Source of the DNA: Petrolisthes cinctipes
Taxonomy: Eukaryota > Arthropoda > Malacostraca > Decapoda > Porcellanidae
NCBI GenBank assembly: GCA_033782935.1
Contig: JAWQEG010000412.1
Span: forward strand, 919,501-983,500
Direction: 5' to 3'
Length of the DNA stretch: 64,000 bases
Shown: positions 48,890 to 62,009 of the stretch, one piece after another
Layout: every line of letters starts with the position of its first letter
Numbering within the stretch: position 1 is the first letter of the stretch
Notes under the pieces: generated by a model
What the model was told of the DNA's origin: nothing
What the model saw: the letters and a program-made list of their open reading frames with translations, nothing else
The model's database searches: none
Translations under genes and position numbers: made by a program

Positions 48890-49751
48890 AGATCGATATT
48901 TAGCATGTTTTTAGCCTATATTTTGAAAATATTCTAGCACTGAGTAGGCATGTACTGATTGCTTCTGGGACCCCAAAATATTGAATTTTCGGGTGTTTTG
49001 ACCCTAAATTTGTGATATAAACGGGTACAGAAGATACATGCACATATTGACTTTGGGCACCAAAAATATCGATTTTCAGCATGTTTTGGGCCTGAATTTT
49101 GAAACTACTCTAACACGGAGTAGGCATGTACAGATCGCTTCTGGGACCCCAAAATATCGAATTTTCGGGTGTTTAGGGCCAGAATTTGAGATATAAACGG
49201 GTACAGAAGATGCATGCACATATCGACTTTTGGGCACCTAAAAGATCGATTTTCAGTATGTTTTTGGCCTGTATTTTGAAAATACTCTAACACGGAGTAG
49301 GCATGTACAGATCGCTTCTGGGACCCCTAAATATCGATTTTTCGGGTGTTTTGGGACTGAATTTGAGATATCGACTTTTTAGCACCAAAAAGATCGATTT
49401 TTAGCATGTTTTTAGCCTATATTTTTGAAAATATTCTAGCACTGTGTAGGCATGTACAGATTGCTTCTTGGACCCTAAAATATTGAATTTTCGGGTGTTT
49501 TGAGCCTGAATTTGAGATATAAACGGGTACTGAAGATGCATGCACATATCGACTTTTGTGCATCTAAAAGATCGATTTTCAGTATGTTTTGAGCATGTAT
49601 TTTGAAAATACTCTAACACGGAATAGGCATGTACAGATCGCTTCTGGGACCCCTAAATATCGAATTTTCGGGTGTTTTGGGACTGAATTTGAGATATCGA
49701 CTTTTTGGCACCTAAAAGATCGATTTTTAGCATGTTTTTAGTCTATATTTT
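48890..49751. repeat. Extra 827-bp tract in copy 2, with a 19-kb-type patch
   Basis: The A monomer switches at GATCGATATTTAGC (48,894) to beta type. The B at 48925 has GTACTGATTGC and CCTAAATTTGTGATAT, and the C at 49101 starts GAAACTACTC, exactly as at 19270 and 19446 (offset 29,655). After 49,278 the units (A 49278, B/C 49427 with one extra T in ATTTTTGAAAATA, A 49604) match the 37.1-37.5 kb type. Confidence 0.84.
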
Positions 49752-51096
49752 GAAAATATTCTAGCACTGACTAGGCATGTACAGATTGCTTCTGGGACCC
49801 CAAAATATTGAATTTTCGGGTGTTTTGAGCCTGAATTTGAGATATAAACGGGTACAGAAGATACATGCACATATTGACTTTGGGCACCAAAAATATCGAT
49901 TTTCAGCATGTTTTGGGCCTGAATTTTGAAAATACTCTAACACGGAGTAGGCATGTACAGATCGCTTCTGGGACCCGCAAATATCGAATTTTCGGGTGTT
50001 TAGGGCCAGAATTTGGGATATAAACGGGTACAGAAGATGCATGCACATATCGACTTTTGGGCACCTAAAAGATCGATTTTCAGTATGTTTTTGGCCTGTA
50101 TTTTGAAAATACTCTAACACGGAGTAGGCATGTACAGATACCTTCTGGGACCACTAAATATCGAATTTTCGGGTGTTTTGGGACTGAATTTGAGATATCG
50201 ATTTTTTGGCACCTAAAATGTCGATGTTTAGCATGTTTTTAGCCTATATTTTGAAAATATTCTAGCACTGTGTAGGCATGTACAGATTGCTTCTGGGACC
50301 CCAAAATATTGAATTTTCGGGTGTTTTGAGCCTGAATTTGAGATATAAACGGGTACAGAAGATACATGCACATATTGACTTTGGGCATCTAAAATATCGA
50401 TTTTCAGCATGTTTTGGGCCTGTATTTTGAAAATACTCTAACACTGAGTAGGCATGTACAGATTGCTTCTGGGACCCCAAAATATTGAATTTTCGGGTGT
50501 TTTGAGCCTGAATTTGAGATATAAACGGGTACTGAAGATGCATGCACATATCGACTTTTGTGCACCTAAAAGATCGATTTTCAGTATGTTTTGAGCATGT
50601 ATTTTGAAAATACTCTAACACGGAGTAGGCATGTACAGATCGCTTCTGGGACCCCTAAATATCGAATTTTTGGGTGTTTTGGGACTGAATTTGAGATATC
50701 GACTTTTTGGCACCTAAAAGATCGATTTTTAGCATGTTTTTAACCTATATTTTGAAAATATTCTAGTACTGTACAGATTGCTTTTGGAACCCCAAAATAT
50801 TGAATTTTCGGGTGTTTTGAGCCTGAATTTGAGATATAAACGGGTACAGAAGATACATGCACATATTGACTTTGGGCACCAAAAATATCGATTTTCAGCA
50901 TGTTTTGGGCCTGAATTTTGAAAATACTCTAACACGGAGTAGGCAGGTACAGATCGCTTCTGGGACCCCAAAATATCGAATTTTCGGGTGTTTAGGGCCA
51001 CAATTTGAGATATAAACGGGTACAGAATATGCATGCACATATCGACTTTTGGGCACCTAAAAGATCGATTTTCAGTATGTTTTTGGCCTGTATTTT

Positions 51097-53739
51097 GAAA
51101 ATACTCTAACACGGAGTAGGCATGTACAGATACCTTCTGGGACCTCTAAATATCGAATTTTCGGGTGTTTTGGGACTGAATTTGAGATATCGATTTTTTG
51201 GCACCTAAAATGTCGATTTTTAGCATGTTTTTAGCCTATATTTTGAAAATATTCTAGCACTGTGTAGGCATGTACAGATTGCTTCTGGGACCCCAAAATA
51301 TTGAATTTTCGGGTGTTTTGAGCCTGAATTTGAGATATAAACGGGTACAGAAGATACATGCACATATTGACTTTGGGCATCTAAAATATCGATTTTCAGC
51401 ATGTTTTGGGCCTGTATTTTGAAAATACTCTAACACTGAGTAGGTATGTCCAGATTGCTTCTGGGACCCCAAAATATTGAATTTTCGGGTGTTTTGAGCC
51501 TGAATTTGAGATATAAACGGGTACTGAAGATGCATGCACATATCGACTTTTGTGCACATAAAAGATCGATTTTCAGTATGTTTTTGGCCTGTATTTTGAA
51601 AATACTCTAACACGGAGTAGGCATGTACAGATACCTTCTGGGACCTCTAAATATCGAATTTTCAGGTGTTTTGGGACTGAATTTGAGATATAGATTTTTT
51701 GGCACCTAAAATGTCGATTTTTAGCATGTTTTTAGCCTATATTTTGAAAATATTCTAGCACTGTGTAGGCATGTACAGATTGCTTCTGGGACCCCAAAAT
51801 ATTGAATTTTCGGGTGTTTTGAGCCTGAATTTGAGATATAAACGGGTACAGAAGATACATGCACATATTGACTTTGGGCATCTAAAATATCGATTTTCAG
51901 CATGTTTTGGGCCTGTATTTTGAAAATACTCTAACACTGAGTAGGCATGTACAGATTGCTTCTGGGACTCCAAAATATTGAATTTTCGGGTGTTTTGAGC
52001 CTGAATTTGAGATATAAACGGGTACTGAAGATGCATGCACATATCGACTTTTGTGCACCTAAAAGATCGATTTTCAGTATGTTTTGAGCATTATTTTGAA
52101 AATACTCTAACACGGAGTAGGCAAATACAGATCGCTTCTGGGACCCCTAAATATCGAATTTTCGGGTGTTTTGGGACTGAATTTGAGATATCGACTTTTT
52201 GGCACCTAAAAGATCGATTTTTAGCATGTTTTTAGCCTATATTTTGAAAATATTCTAGCACTGAGTAGACATGTACAGATTTCTTCTGGGACCCCAAAAT
52301 ATTGAATTTTCGGGTGTTTTGAGCCTGAATTTGAGATATTAACGGGTACAGAAGATACATGCACATATTGACTTTGGGCATCTAAAATATCGATTTTCAG
52401 CATGTTTTGGGCCTGTATTTTGAAAATACTCTAACACTGAGTAGGCATGTACAGATTGCTTCTGGGACCCCAAAATATTGAATTTTCGGGTGTTTTGAGC
52501 CTGAATTTGAGATATAAACGGGTACTAAAGATGTATGCACATATCGACTTTTGTGCACCTAAAAGATCGATTTTCAGTATGTTGTGAGCATGTATTTTGA
52601 AAATACTCTAACACGGAGTAGGCATGTACAGATCGCTTCTGGGACCCCTAAATATCGAATTTTCGGGTGTTTTGGGACTGAATTTGAGATATCGACTTTT
52701 TGGCACCTAAAAGATCGATTTTTAGCATGTTTTTAGCCTATATTTTGAAAATATTCTAGCACTGTACAGATAGCTTCTGGGACCCCAAAATATTGAATTT
52801 TCGGGTGTTTTGAGCCTGAATTTGAGATATAAACGGGTACAAAAGATACATGCACATATTGACTTTGGGCACCAAAAATATCGATTTTCAGCATGTTTTG
52901 GGCCTGAATTTTGAAAATACTCTAATACGGAGTAGGCATGTACAGATCGCTTTTGGGACCCCAAAATATCGAATTTTCGGGTGTTTAGGGCCAGAATTTG
53001 AGATATAAACGGGTACAGAAGATGCATGCACATATCGACTTTTGTGCACCTAAAAGATAGATTTTCAGTATGTTTTGAGCATGTATTTTGAAAATACTCT
53101 AACACGGAGAAGGCATGTACAGATACCTTCTGGGACCTCTAAATATCGAATTTTCGGGCGTTTTGGGACTGAATTTGATATATCGATTTTTTGGCACCTA
53201 AAATGTCGATTTTTAGCATGTTTTTAGCCTATATTTTGAAAATATTCTAACACTGTGTAGGCAAGTACAGATTGCTTCTGGGACCCCAAAATATTGAATT
53301 TTCGGGTGTTTTGAGCCTGAATTTGAGATATAAACGGGTACAGAAGATACATGCACATATTGACTTTGGGCATCTAAAATATCGATTTTCAGCATGTTTT
53401 GGGCCTGTATTTTGAAAATACTCTAACAATGAGTAGACATGTACAGATTGCTTCTGGGACCCCAAAATATTGAATTTTCGGGTGTTTTGGACCTGAATTT
53501 GAGATATAAACGGGTACTGAAGATGCATGCACATATCGACTTTTGTGCACCTAAAAGATCGATTTTCAGTATGTTTTGAGCATGTATTTTGAAAATACTC
53601 TAACACGGAGTAGGCATGTATAGATCGCTTCTGGGACCTCTAAATATCGAATTTTCGGGTGTTTTGGGACTGAATTTGAGATATCGACTTTTTGGCACCT
53701 AAAAGATCGATTTTTAGCATGTTTTTAGCCTATATTTTG
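51097..53739. repeat. 2,972-bp HOR, third copy (inside the duplicated segment)
   Basis: B starts 51245, 51746, 52246, 52747, 53238 and 53739 equal 40359 to 42853 plus 10,886. Shared private variants with the 40.2-43.2 kb copy, not the 43.3-46.2 kb one, include GGTACAAAAGATAC and CGCTTTTGGGACC near 52.85 and 52.95 kb, which confirms the correspondence. Confidence 0.85.
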
Positions 53740-56700
53740 AAAATATTCTAGCACTGTACAGATTGCTTCTGGGACCCCAAAATATTGAATTTTCGGGTGT
53801 TTTGAGCCTGAATTTGAGATATAAACGGGTACAGAAGATACATGCACATATTGACTTTGGGCACCAAAAATATCGATTTTAAGAATGTTTTGGGCCTGAA
53901 TTTTGAAAATACTCTAACACGGAGTAGGCAGGTACAGATCGCTTCTGGGACCCCAAAATATCGAATTTTCGGGTGTTTAGGGCCAGAATTTGAGATATAA
54001 ACGGGTACAGAATATGCATGCACATATCGACTTTTGGGCACCTAAAAGATCGATTTTCAGTATGTTTTTGGCCTGTATATTTAAAATACTCTAACACGGA
54101 GTAGACATGTACAGATACCTTCTGGGACCTCTAAATATCGAATTTTCGGGTGTTTTGGGACTGAATTTGAGATATCGATTTTTTGGCACCTAAAATGTCG
54201 ATTTTTAGCATGTTTTTAGCCTATATTTTGAAAATATTCTAGCACTGTGTAGGCATGTACAGATTGCTTCTGGGACCCCAAAATATTGAATTTTCGGGTG
54301 TTTTGAGCCTGAATTTGAGATATAAACGGGTACAGAAGATACATGCACATATTGACTTTGGGCATCTAAAATATCGATTTTCAGCATGTTTTGGGCCTGT
54401 ATTTTGAAAATACTCTAACACTGAGTAGGTATGTCCAGATTGCTTCTGGGACCCCAAAATATTGAATTTTCGGGTGTTTTGAGCCTGAATTTGAGATATA
54501 AACGGGTACTGAAGATGCATTTTGTGCACCTAAAAGATCGATTTTCAGTATGTTTTTGGCCTGTATTTTGAAAATACTCTAACACGGAGTAGGCATGTAC
54601 AGATACCTTCTGGGACCTCTAAATATCGAATTTTCAGGTGTTTTGGGACTGAATTTGAGATATAGATTTTTTGGCACCTAAAATGTCGATTTTTAGCATG
54701 TTTTTAGCCTATATTTTGAAAATATTCTAGCACTGTGTAGGCATGTACAGATTGCTTCTGGGACCCCAAAATATTGAATTTTCGGGTGTTTTGAGCCTGA
54801 ATTTGAGATATAAACGGGTACAGAAGATACATGCACATATTGACTTTGGGCATCTAAAATATCGATTTTCAGCATGTTTTGGGCCTGTATTTTGAAAATA
54901 CTCTAACACTGAGTAGGCATGTACAGATTGCTTCTGGGACTCCAAAATATTGAATTTTCGGGTGTTTTGAGCCTGAATTTGAGATATAAACGGGTACTGA
55001 AGATGCATGCACATATCGACTTTTGTGCACCTAAAAGATCGATTTTCAGTATGTTTTGAGCATTATTTTGAAAATACTCTAACACGGAGTAGGCAAATAC
55101 AGATCGCTTCTGGGACCCCTAAATATCGAATTTTCGGGTGTTTTGGGACTGAATTTGAGATATCGACTTTTTGGCACCTAAAAGATCGATTTTTAGCATG
55201 TTTTTAGCCTATATTTTGAAAATATTCTAGCACTGAGTAGACATGTACAGATTTCTTCTGGGACCCCAAAATATTGAATTTTCGGGTGTTTTGAGCCTGA
55301 ATTTGAGATATTAACGGGTACAGAAGATACATGCACATATTGACTTTGGGCATCTAAAATATCGATTTTCAGCATGTTTTGGGCCTGTATTTTGAAAATA
55401 CTCTAACACTGAGTAGGCATGTACAGATTGCTTCTGGGACCCCAAAATATTGAATTTTCGGGTGTTTTGAGCCTGAATTTGAGATATAAACGGGTACTAA
55501 AGATGTATGCACATATCGACTTTTGTGCACCTAAAAGATCGATTTTCAGTATGTTGTGAGCATGTATTTTGAAAATACTCTAACACGGAGTAGGCATGTA
55601 CAGATCGCTTCTGGGACCCCTAAATATCGAATTTTCGGGTGTTTTGGGACTGAATTTGAGATATCGACTTTTTGGCACCTAAAAGATCGATTTTTAGCAT
55701 GTTTTTAGCCTATATTTTGAAAATATTCTAGCACTGTACAGATAGCTTCTGGGACCCCAAAATATTGAATTTTCGGGTGTTTTGAGCCTGAATTTGAGAT
55801 ATAAACGGGTACAGAAGATACATGCACATATTGACTTTGGGCACCAAAAATATCGATTTTCAGCATGTTTTGGGCCTGAATTTTGAAAATACTCTAATAC
55901 GGAGTAGGCATGTACAGATCGCTTCTGGGACCCCAAAATATCGAATTTTCGGGTGTTTAGGGCCAGAATTTGAGATATAAACGGGTATAGAAGATGCATG
56001 CACATATCGACTTTTGTGCACCTAAAAGATCGATTTTCAGTATGTTTTGAGCATGTATTTTGAAAATACTCTAACACGGAGAAGGCATGTACAGATACCT
56101 TCTGGGACCTCTAAATATCGAATTTTCGGGCGTTTTGGGACTGAATTTGATATATCGATTTTTTGGCACCTAAAATGTCGATTTTTAGCATGTTTTTAGC
56201 CTATATTTTGAAAATATTCTAACACTGTGTAGGCAAGTACAGATTGCTTCTGGGACCCCAAAATATTGAATTTTCGGGTGTTTTGAGCCTGAATTTGAGA
56301 TATAAACGGGTACAGAAGATACATGCACATATTGACTTTGGGCATCTAAAATATCGATTTTCAGCATGTTTTGGGCCTGTATTTTGAAAATACTCTAACA
56401 ATGAGTAGACATGTACAGATTGCTTCTGGGACCCCAAAATATTGAATTTTCGGGTGTTTTGGACCTGAATTTGAGATATAAACGGGTACTGAAGATGCAT
56501 GCACATATCGACTTTTGTGCACCTAAAAGATCGATTTTCAGTATGTTTTGAGCATGTATTTTGAAAATACTCTAACACGGAGTAGGCATGTATAGATCGC
56601 TTCTGGGACCTCTAAATATCGAATTTTCGGGTGTTTTGGGACTGAATTTGAGATATCGACTTTTTGGCACCTAAAAGATCGATTTTTAGCATGTTTTTAG

Positions 56701-59700
56701 CCTATATTTTGAAAATATTCTAGCACTGTACAGATTGCTTCTGGGACCCCAAAATATTGAATTTTCGGGTGTTTTGAGCCTGAATTTGAGATATAAACGG
56801 GTACAGCAGATACATGCACATATTGACTTTGGGCACCAAAAATATCGATTTTCAGCATGTTTTGGGCCTGAATTTTGAAAATACTCTAACACGGAGTAGG
56901 CATGTACAGATCGCTTCTGGGACCCCAAAATATCGAATTTTCGGGTGTTTAGGGCCAGAATTTGAGATATAAACGGGTACAGAAGATGCATGCACATATC
57001 GACTTTTGTGCACCTAAAAGATCGATTTTCAGTATGTTTTGAGCATGTATTTTGAAAATACTCTAACACGGAGAAGGCATGTACAGATACCTTCTGGGAC
57101 CTCTAAATATCGAATTTTCGGGCGTTTTGGGACTGAATTTGATATATCGATTTTTTGGCACCTAAAATGTCGATTTTTAGCATGTTTTTAGCCTATATTT
57201 TGAAAATATTCTAACACTGTGTAGGCAAGTACAGATTGCTTCTGGGACCCCAAAATATTGAATTTTCGGGTGTTTTGAGCCTGAATTTGAGATATAAACG
57301 GGTACAGAAGATACATGCACATATTGACTTTGGGCATCTAAAATATCGATTTTCAGCATGTTTTGGGCCTGTATTTTGAAAATACTCTAACAATGAGTAG
57401 ACATGTACAGATTGCTTCTGGGACCCCAAAATATTGAATTTTCGGGTGTTTTGGACCTGAATTTGAGATATAAACGGGTACTGAAGATGCATGCACATAT
57501 CGACTTTTGTGCACCTAAAAGATCGATTTTCAGTATGTTTTGAGCATGTATTTTGAAAATACTCTAACACGGAGTAGGCATGTATAGATCGCTTCTGGGA
57601 CCTCTAAATATCGAATTTTCGGGTGTTTTGGGACTGAATTTGAGATATCGACTTTTTGGCACCTAAAAGATCGATTTTTAGCATGTTTTTAGCCTATATT
57701 TTGAAAATATTCTAGCACTGTACAGATTGCTTCTGGGACCCCAAAATATTGAATTTTCGGGTGTTTTGAGCCTGAATTTGAGATATTAACGGGTACAGAA
57801 GATACATGCACATATTGACTTTGGGCACCAAAAATATCGATTTTAAGAATGTTTTGGGCCTGAATTTTGAAAATACTCTAACACGGAGTAGGCAGGTACA
57901 GATCGCTTCTGGGACCCCAAAATATCGAATTTTCGGGTGTTTAGGGCCAGAATTTGAGATATAAACGGGTACAGAATATGAATGCACATATCGACTTTTG
58001 GGCACCTAAAAGATCGATTTTCAGTATGTTTTTGGCCTGTATATTTAAAATACTCTAACACGGAGTAGGCATGTACAGATACCTTCTGGGACCTCTAAAT
58101 ATCGAATTTTCGGGTGTTTTGGGACTGAATTTGAGATATCGATTTTTTGGCACCTAAAATGTCGATTTTTAGCATGTTTTTAGCCTATATTTTGAAAATA
58201 TTCTAGCACTGTGTAGGCATGTACAGATTGCTTCTGGGACCCCAAAATATTGAATTTTCGGGTGTTTTGAGCCTGAATTTGAGATATAAACGGGTACAGA
58301 AGATACATGCACATATTGACTTTGGGCATCTAAAATATCGATTTTCAGCATGTTTTGGGCCTGTATTTTGAAAATACTCTAACACTGAGTAGGTATGTCC
58401 AGATTGCTTCTGGGACCCCAAAATATTGAATTTTCGGGTGTTTTGAGCCTGAATTTGAGATATAAACGGGTACTGAAGATGCATTTTGTGCACCTAAAAG
58501 ATCGATTTTCAGTATGTTTTTGGCCTGTATTTTGAAAATACTCTAACACGGAGTAGGCATGTACAGATACCTTCTGGGACCTCTAAATATCGAATTTTCA
58601 GGTGTTTTGGGACTGAATTTGAGATATAGATTTTTTGGCACCTAAAATGTCGATTTTTAGCATGTTTTTAGCCTATATTTTGAAAATATTCTAGCACTGT
58701 GTAGGCATGTACAGATTGCTTCTGGGACCCCAAAATATTGAATTTTCGGGTGTTTTGAGCCTGAATTTGAGATATAAACGGGTACAGAAGATACATGCAC
58801 ATATTGACTTTGGGCATCTAAAATATCGATTTTCAGCATGTTTTGGGCCTGTATTTTGAAAATACTCTAACACTGAGTAGGCATGTACAGATTGCTTCTG
58901 GGACTCCAAAATATTGAATTTTCGGGTGTTTTGAGCCTGAATTTGAGATATAAACGGGTACTGAAGATGCATGCACATATCGACTTTTGTGCACCTAAAA
59001 GATCGATTTTCAGTATGTTTTGAGCATTATTTTGAAAATACTCTAACACGGAGTAGGCAAATACAGATCGCTTCTGGGACCCCTAAATATCGAATTTTCG
59101 GGTGTTTTGGGACTGAATTTGAGATATCGACTTTTTGGCACCTAAAAGATCGATTTTTAGCATGTTTTTAGCCTATATTTTGAAAATATTCTAGCACTGA
59201 GTAGACATGTACAGATTTCTTCTGGGACCCCAAAATATTGAATTTTCGGGTGTTTTGAGCCTGAATTTGAGATATTAACGGGTACAGAAGATACATGCAC
59301 ATATTGACTTTGGGCATCTAAAATATCGATTTTCAGCATGTTTTGGGCCTGTATTTTGAAAATACTCTAACACTGAGTAGGCATGTACAGATTGCTTCTG
59401 GGACCCCAAAATATTGAATTTTCGGGTGTTTTGAGCCTGAATTTGAGATATAAACGGGTACTAAAGATGTATGCACATATCGACTTTTGTGCACCTAAAA
59501 GATCGATTTTCAGTATGTTGTGAGCATGTATTTTGAAAATACTCTAACACGGAGTAGGCATGTACAGATCGCTTCTGGGACCCCTAAATATCGAATTTTC
59601 GGGTGTTTTGGGACTGAATTTGAGATATCGACTTTTTGGCACCTAAAAGATCGATTTTTAGCATGTTTTTAGCCTATATTTTGAAAATATTCTAGCACTG

Positions 59701-61666
59701 TACAGATAGCTTCTGGGACCCCAAAATATTGAATTTTCGGGTGTTTTGAGCCTGAATTTGAGATATAAACGGGTACAGAAGATACATGCACATATTGACT
59801 TTGGGCACCAAAAATATCGATTTTCAGCATGTTTTGGGCCTGAATTTTGAAAATACTCTAATACGGAGTAGGCATGTACAGATCGCTTCTGGGACCCCAA
59901 AATATCGAATTTTCGGGTGTTTAGGGCCAGAATTTGAGATATAAACGGGTATAGAAGATGCATGCACATATCGACTTTTGTGCACCTAAAAGATCGATTT
60001 TCAGTATGTTTTGAGCATGTATTTTGAAAATACTCTAACACGGAGAAGGCATGTACAGATACCTTCTGGGACCTCTAAATATCGAATTTTCGGGCGTTTT
60101 GGGACTGAATTTGATATATCGATTTTTTGGCACCTAAAATGTCGATTTTTAGCATGTTTTTAGCCTATATTTTGAAAATATTCTAACACTGTGTAGGCAA
60201 GTACAGATTGCTTCTGGGACCCCAAAATATTGAATTTTCGGGTGTTTTGAGCCTGAATTTGAGATATAAACGGGTACAGAAGATACATGCACATATTGAC
60301 TTTGGGCATCTAAAATATCGATTTTCAGCATGTTTTGGGCCTGTATTTTGAAAATACTCTAACAATGAGTAGACATGTACAGATTGCTTCTGGGACCCCA
60401 AAATATTGAATTTTCGGGTGTTTTGGACCTGAATTTGAGATATAAACGGGTACTGAAGATGCATGCACATATCGACTTTTGTGCACCTAAAAGATCGATT
60501 TTCAGTATGTTTTGAGCATGTATTTTGAAAATACTCTAACACGGAGTAGGCATGTATAGATCGCTTCTGGGACCTCTAAATATCGAATTTTCGGGTGTTT
60601 TGGGACTGAATTTGAGATATCGACTTTTTGGCACCTAAAAGATCGATTTTTAGCATGTTTTTAGCGTATATTTTGAAAATATTCTAGCACTGTACAGATT
60701 GCTTCTGGGACCCCAAAATATTGAATTTTCGGGTGTTTTCAGCCTGAATTTGAGATATAAACGGGTACAGCAGATACATGCACATATTGACTTTGGGCAC
60801 CAAAAATATCGATTTTCAGCATGTTTTGGGCCTGAATTTTGAAAATACTCTAACACGGAGTAGGCATGTACAGATCGCTTCTGGGACCCCAAAATATCGA
60901 ATTTTCGGGTGTTTAGGGCCAGAATTTGAGATATAAACGGGTACAGAAGATGCATGCACATATCGACTTTTGTGCACCTAAAAGATCGATTTTCAGTATG
61001 TTTTGAGCATGTATTTTGAAAATACTCTAACACGGAGAAGGCATGTACAGATACCTTCTGGGACCTCTAAATATCGAATTTTCGGGCGTTTTGGGACTGA
61101 ATTTGATATATCGATTTTTTGGCACCTAAAATGTCGATTTTTAGCATGTTTTTAGCCTATATTTTGAAAATATTCTAACACTGTGTAGGCAAGTACAGAT
61201 TGCTTCTGGGACCCCAAAATATTGAATTTTCGGGTGTTTTGAGCCTGAATTTGAGATATAAACGGGTATAGAAGATACATGCACATATTGACTTTGGGCA
61301 TCTAAAATATCGATTTTCAGCATGTTTTGGGCCTGTATTTTGAAAATACTCTAACAATGAGTAGACATGTACAGATTGCTTCTGGGACCCCAAAATATTG
61401 AATTTTCGGGTGTTTTGGACCTGAATTTGAGATATAAACGGGTACTGAAGATGCATGCACATATCGACTTTTGTGCACCTAAAAGATCGATTTTCAGTAT
61501 GTTTTGAGCATGTATTTTGAAAATACTCTAACACGGAGTAGGCATGTATAGATCGCTTCTGGGACCTCTAAATATCGAATTTTCGGGTGTTTTGGGACTG
61601 AATTTGAGATATCGACTTTTTGGCACCTAAAATATCGATTTTTAGCATGTTTTTAGCCTATATTTT
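53739..61666. repeat. 3,964-bp 24-mer HOR, two copies
   Basis: Copy 1 spans B 53739 to 57702 and copy 2 B 57703 to 61666. Each period has unit lengths 491+488+500+501+491+501+491+501 = 3,964, that is, the 18-mer plus an extra pair of trimers (992 bp). The extra pair is a local duplication: 56,185-57,176 is repeated at 57,177, and 60,149 at 61,141. Copy differences include GGGTATAGAAG near 61,268 and ATATTAACGGG near 57,785. Confidence 0.86.
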
Positions 61667-62009
61667 GAAAATATTCTAGCACTGTACAGATTGCTTCTGG
61701 GACCCCAAAATATTGAATTTTCGGGTGTTTTGAGCCTGAATTTGAGATATAAACGGGTACAGCAGATACATGCACATATTGACTTTGGGCACCAAAAATA
61801 TCGATTTTCAGCATGTTTTGGGCCTGAATTTTGAAAATACTCTAACACGGAGTAGGCATGTACAGATCGCTTCTGGGACCCCAAAATATCGAATTTTCGG
61901 GTGTTTAGGGCCAGAATTTGAGATATAAACGGGTACAGAAGATGCATGCACATATCGACTTTTGGGCACCTAAAAGATCGATTTTCAGTATGTTTTTGGC
62001 CTGTATTTT
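61519..62009. repeat. Gamma to alpha transition unit
   Basis: The A at 61519 has AAAATATCGATTTTTAGC, the B at 61667 keeps the gamma tag TACAGCAGATAC, but the Ca that follows has TTTTGGGCACC and TTTTTGGCCTG rather than TGTGCACC. After 62,010 all units are alpha type. The family switch is therefore within one trimer. Confidence 0.75.

Larger units (their letters stand above)
46130..57000. repeat. Approximately 10.9-kb duplicated segment, copy 2
   Basis: Starts at the CCTAACAGATCG tag at 46,131. Unit starts include 46168, 46817, 47308, 47633, 47958, 48460, 48784, 49278, 49604, 50105, 50606, 51097 and on to 56563. It differs from copy 1 by a loss and chimera around 47.8-48.1 kb and by about 827 bp of additional units between 48.9 and 49.75 kb. 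Point differences from copy 1 after 50 kb are few by eye. Confidence 0.84.
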
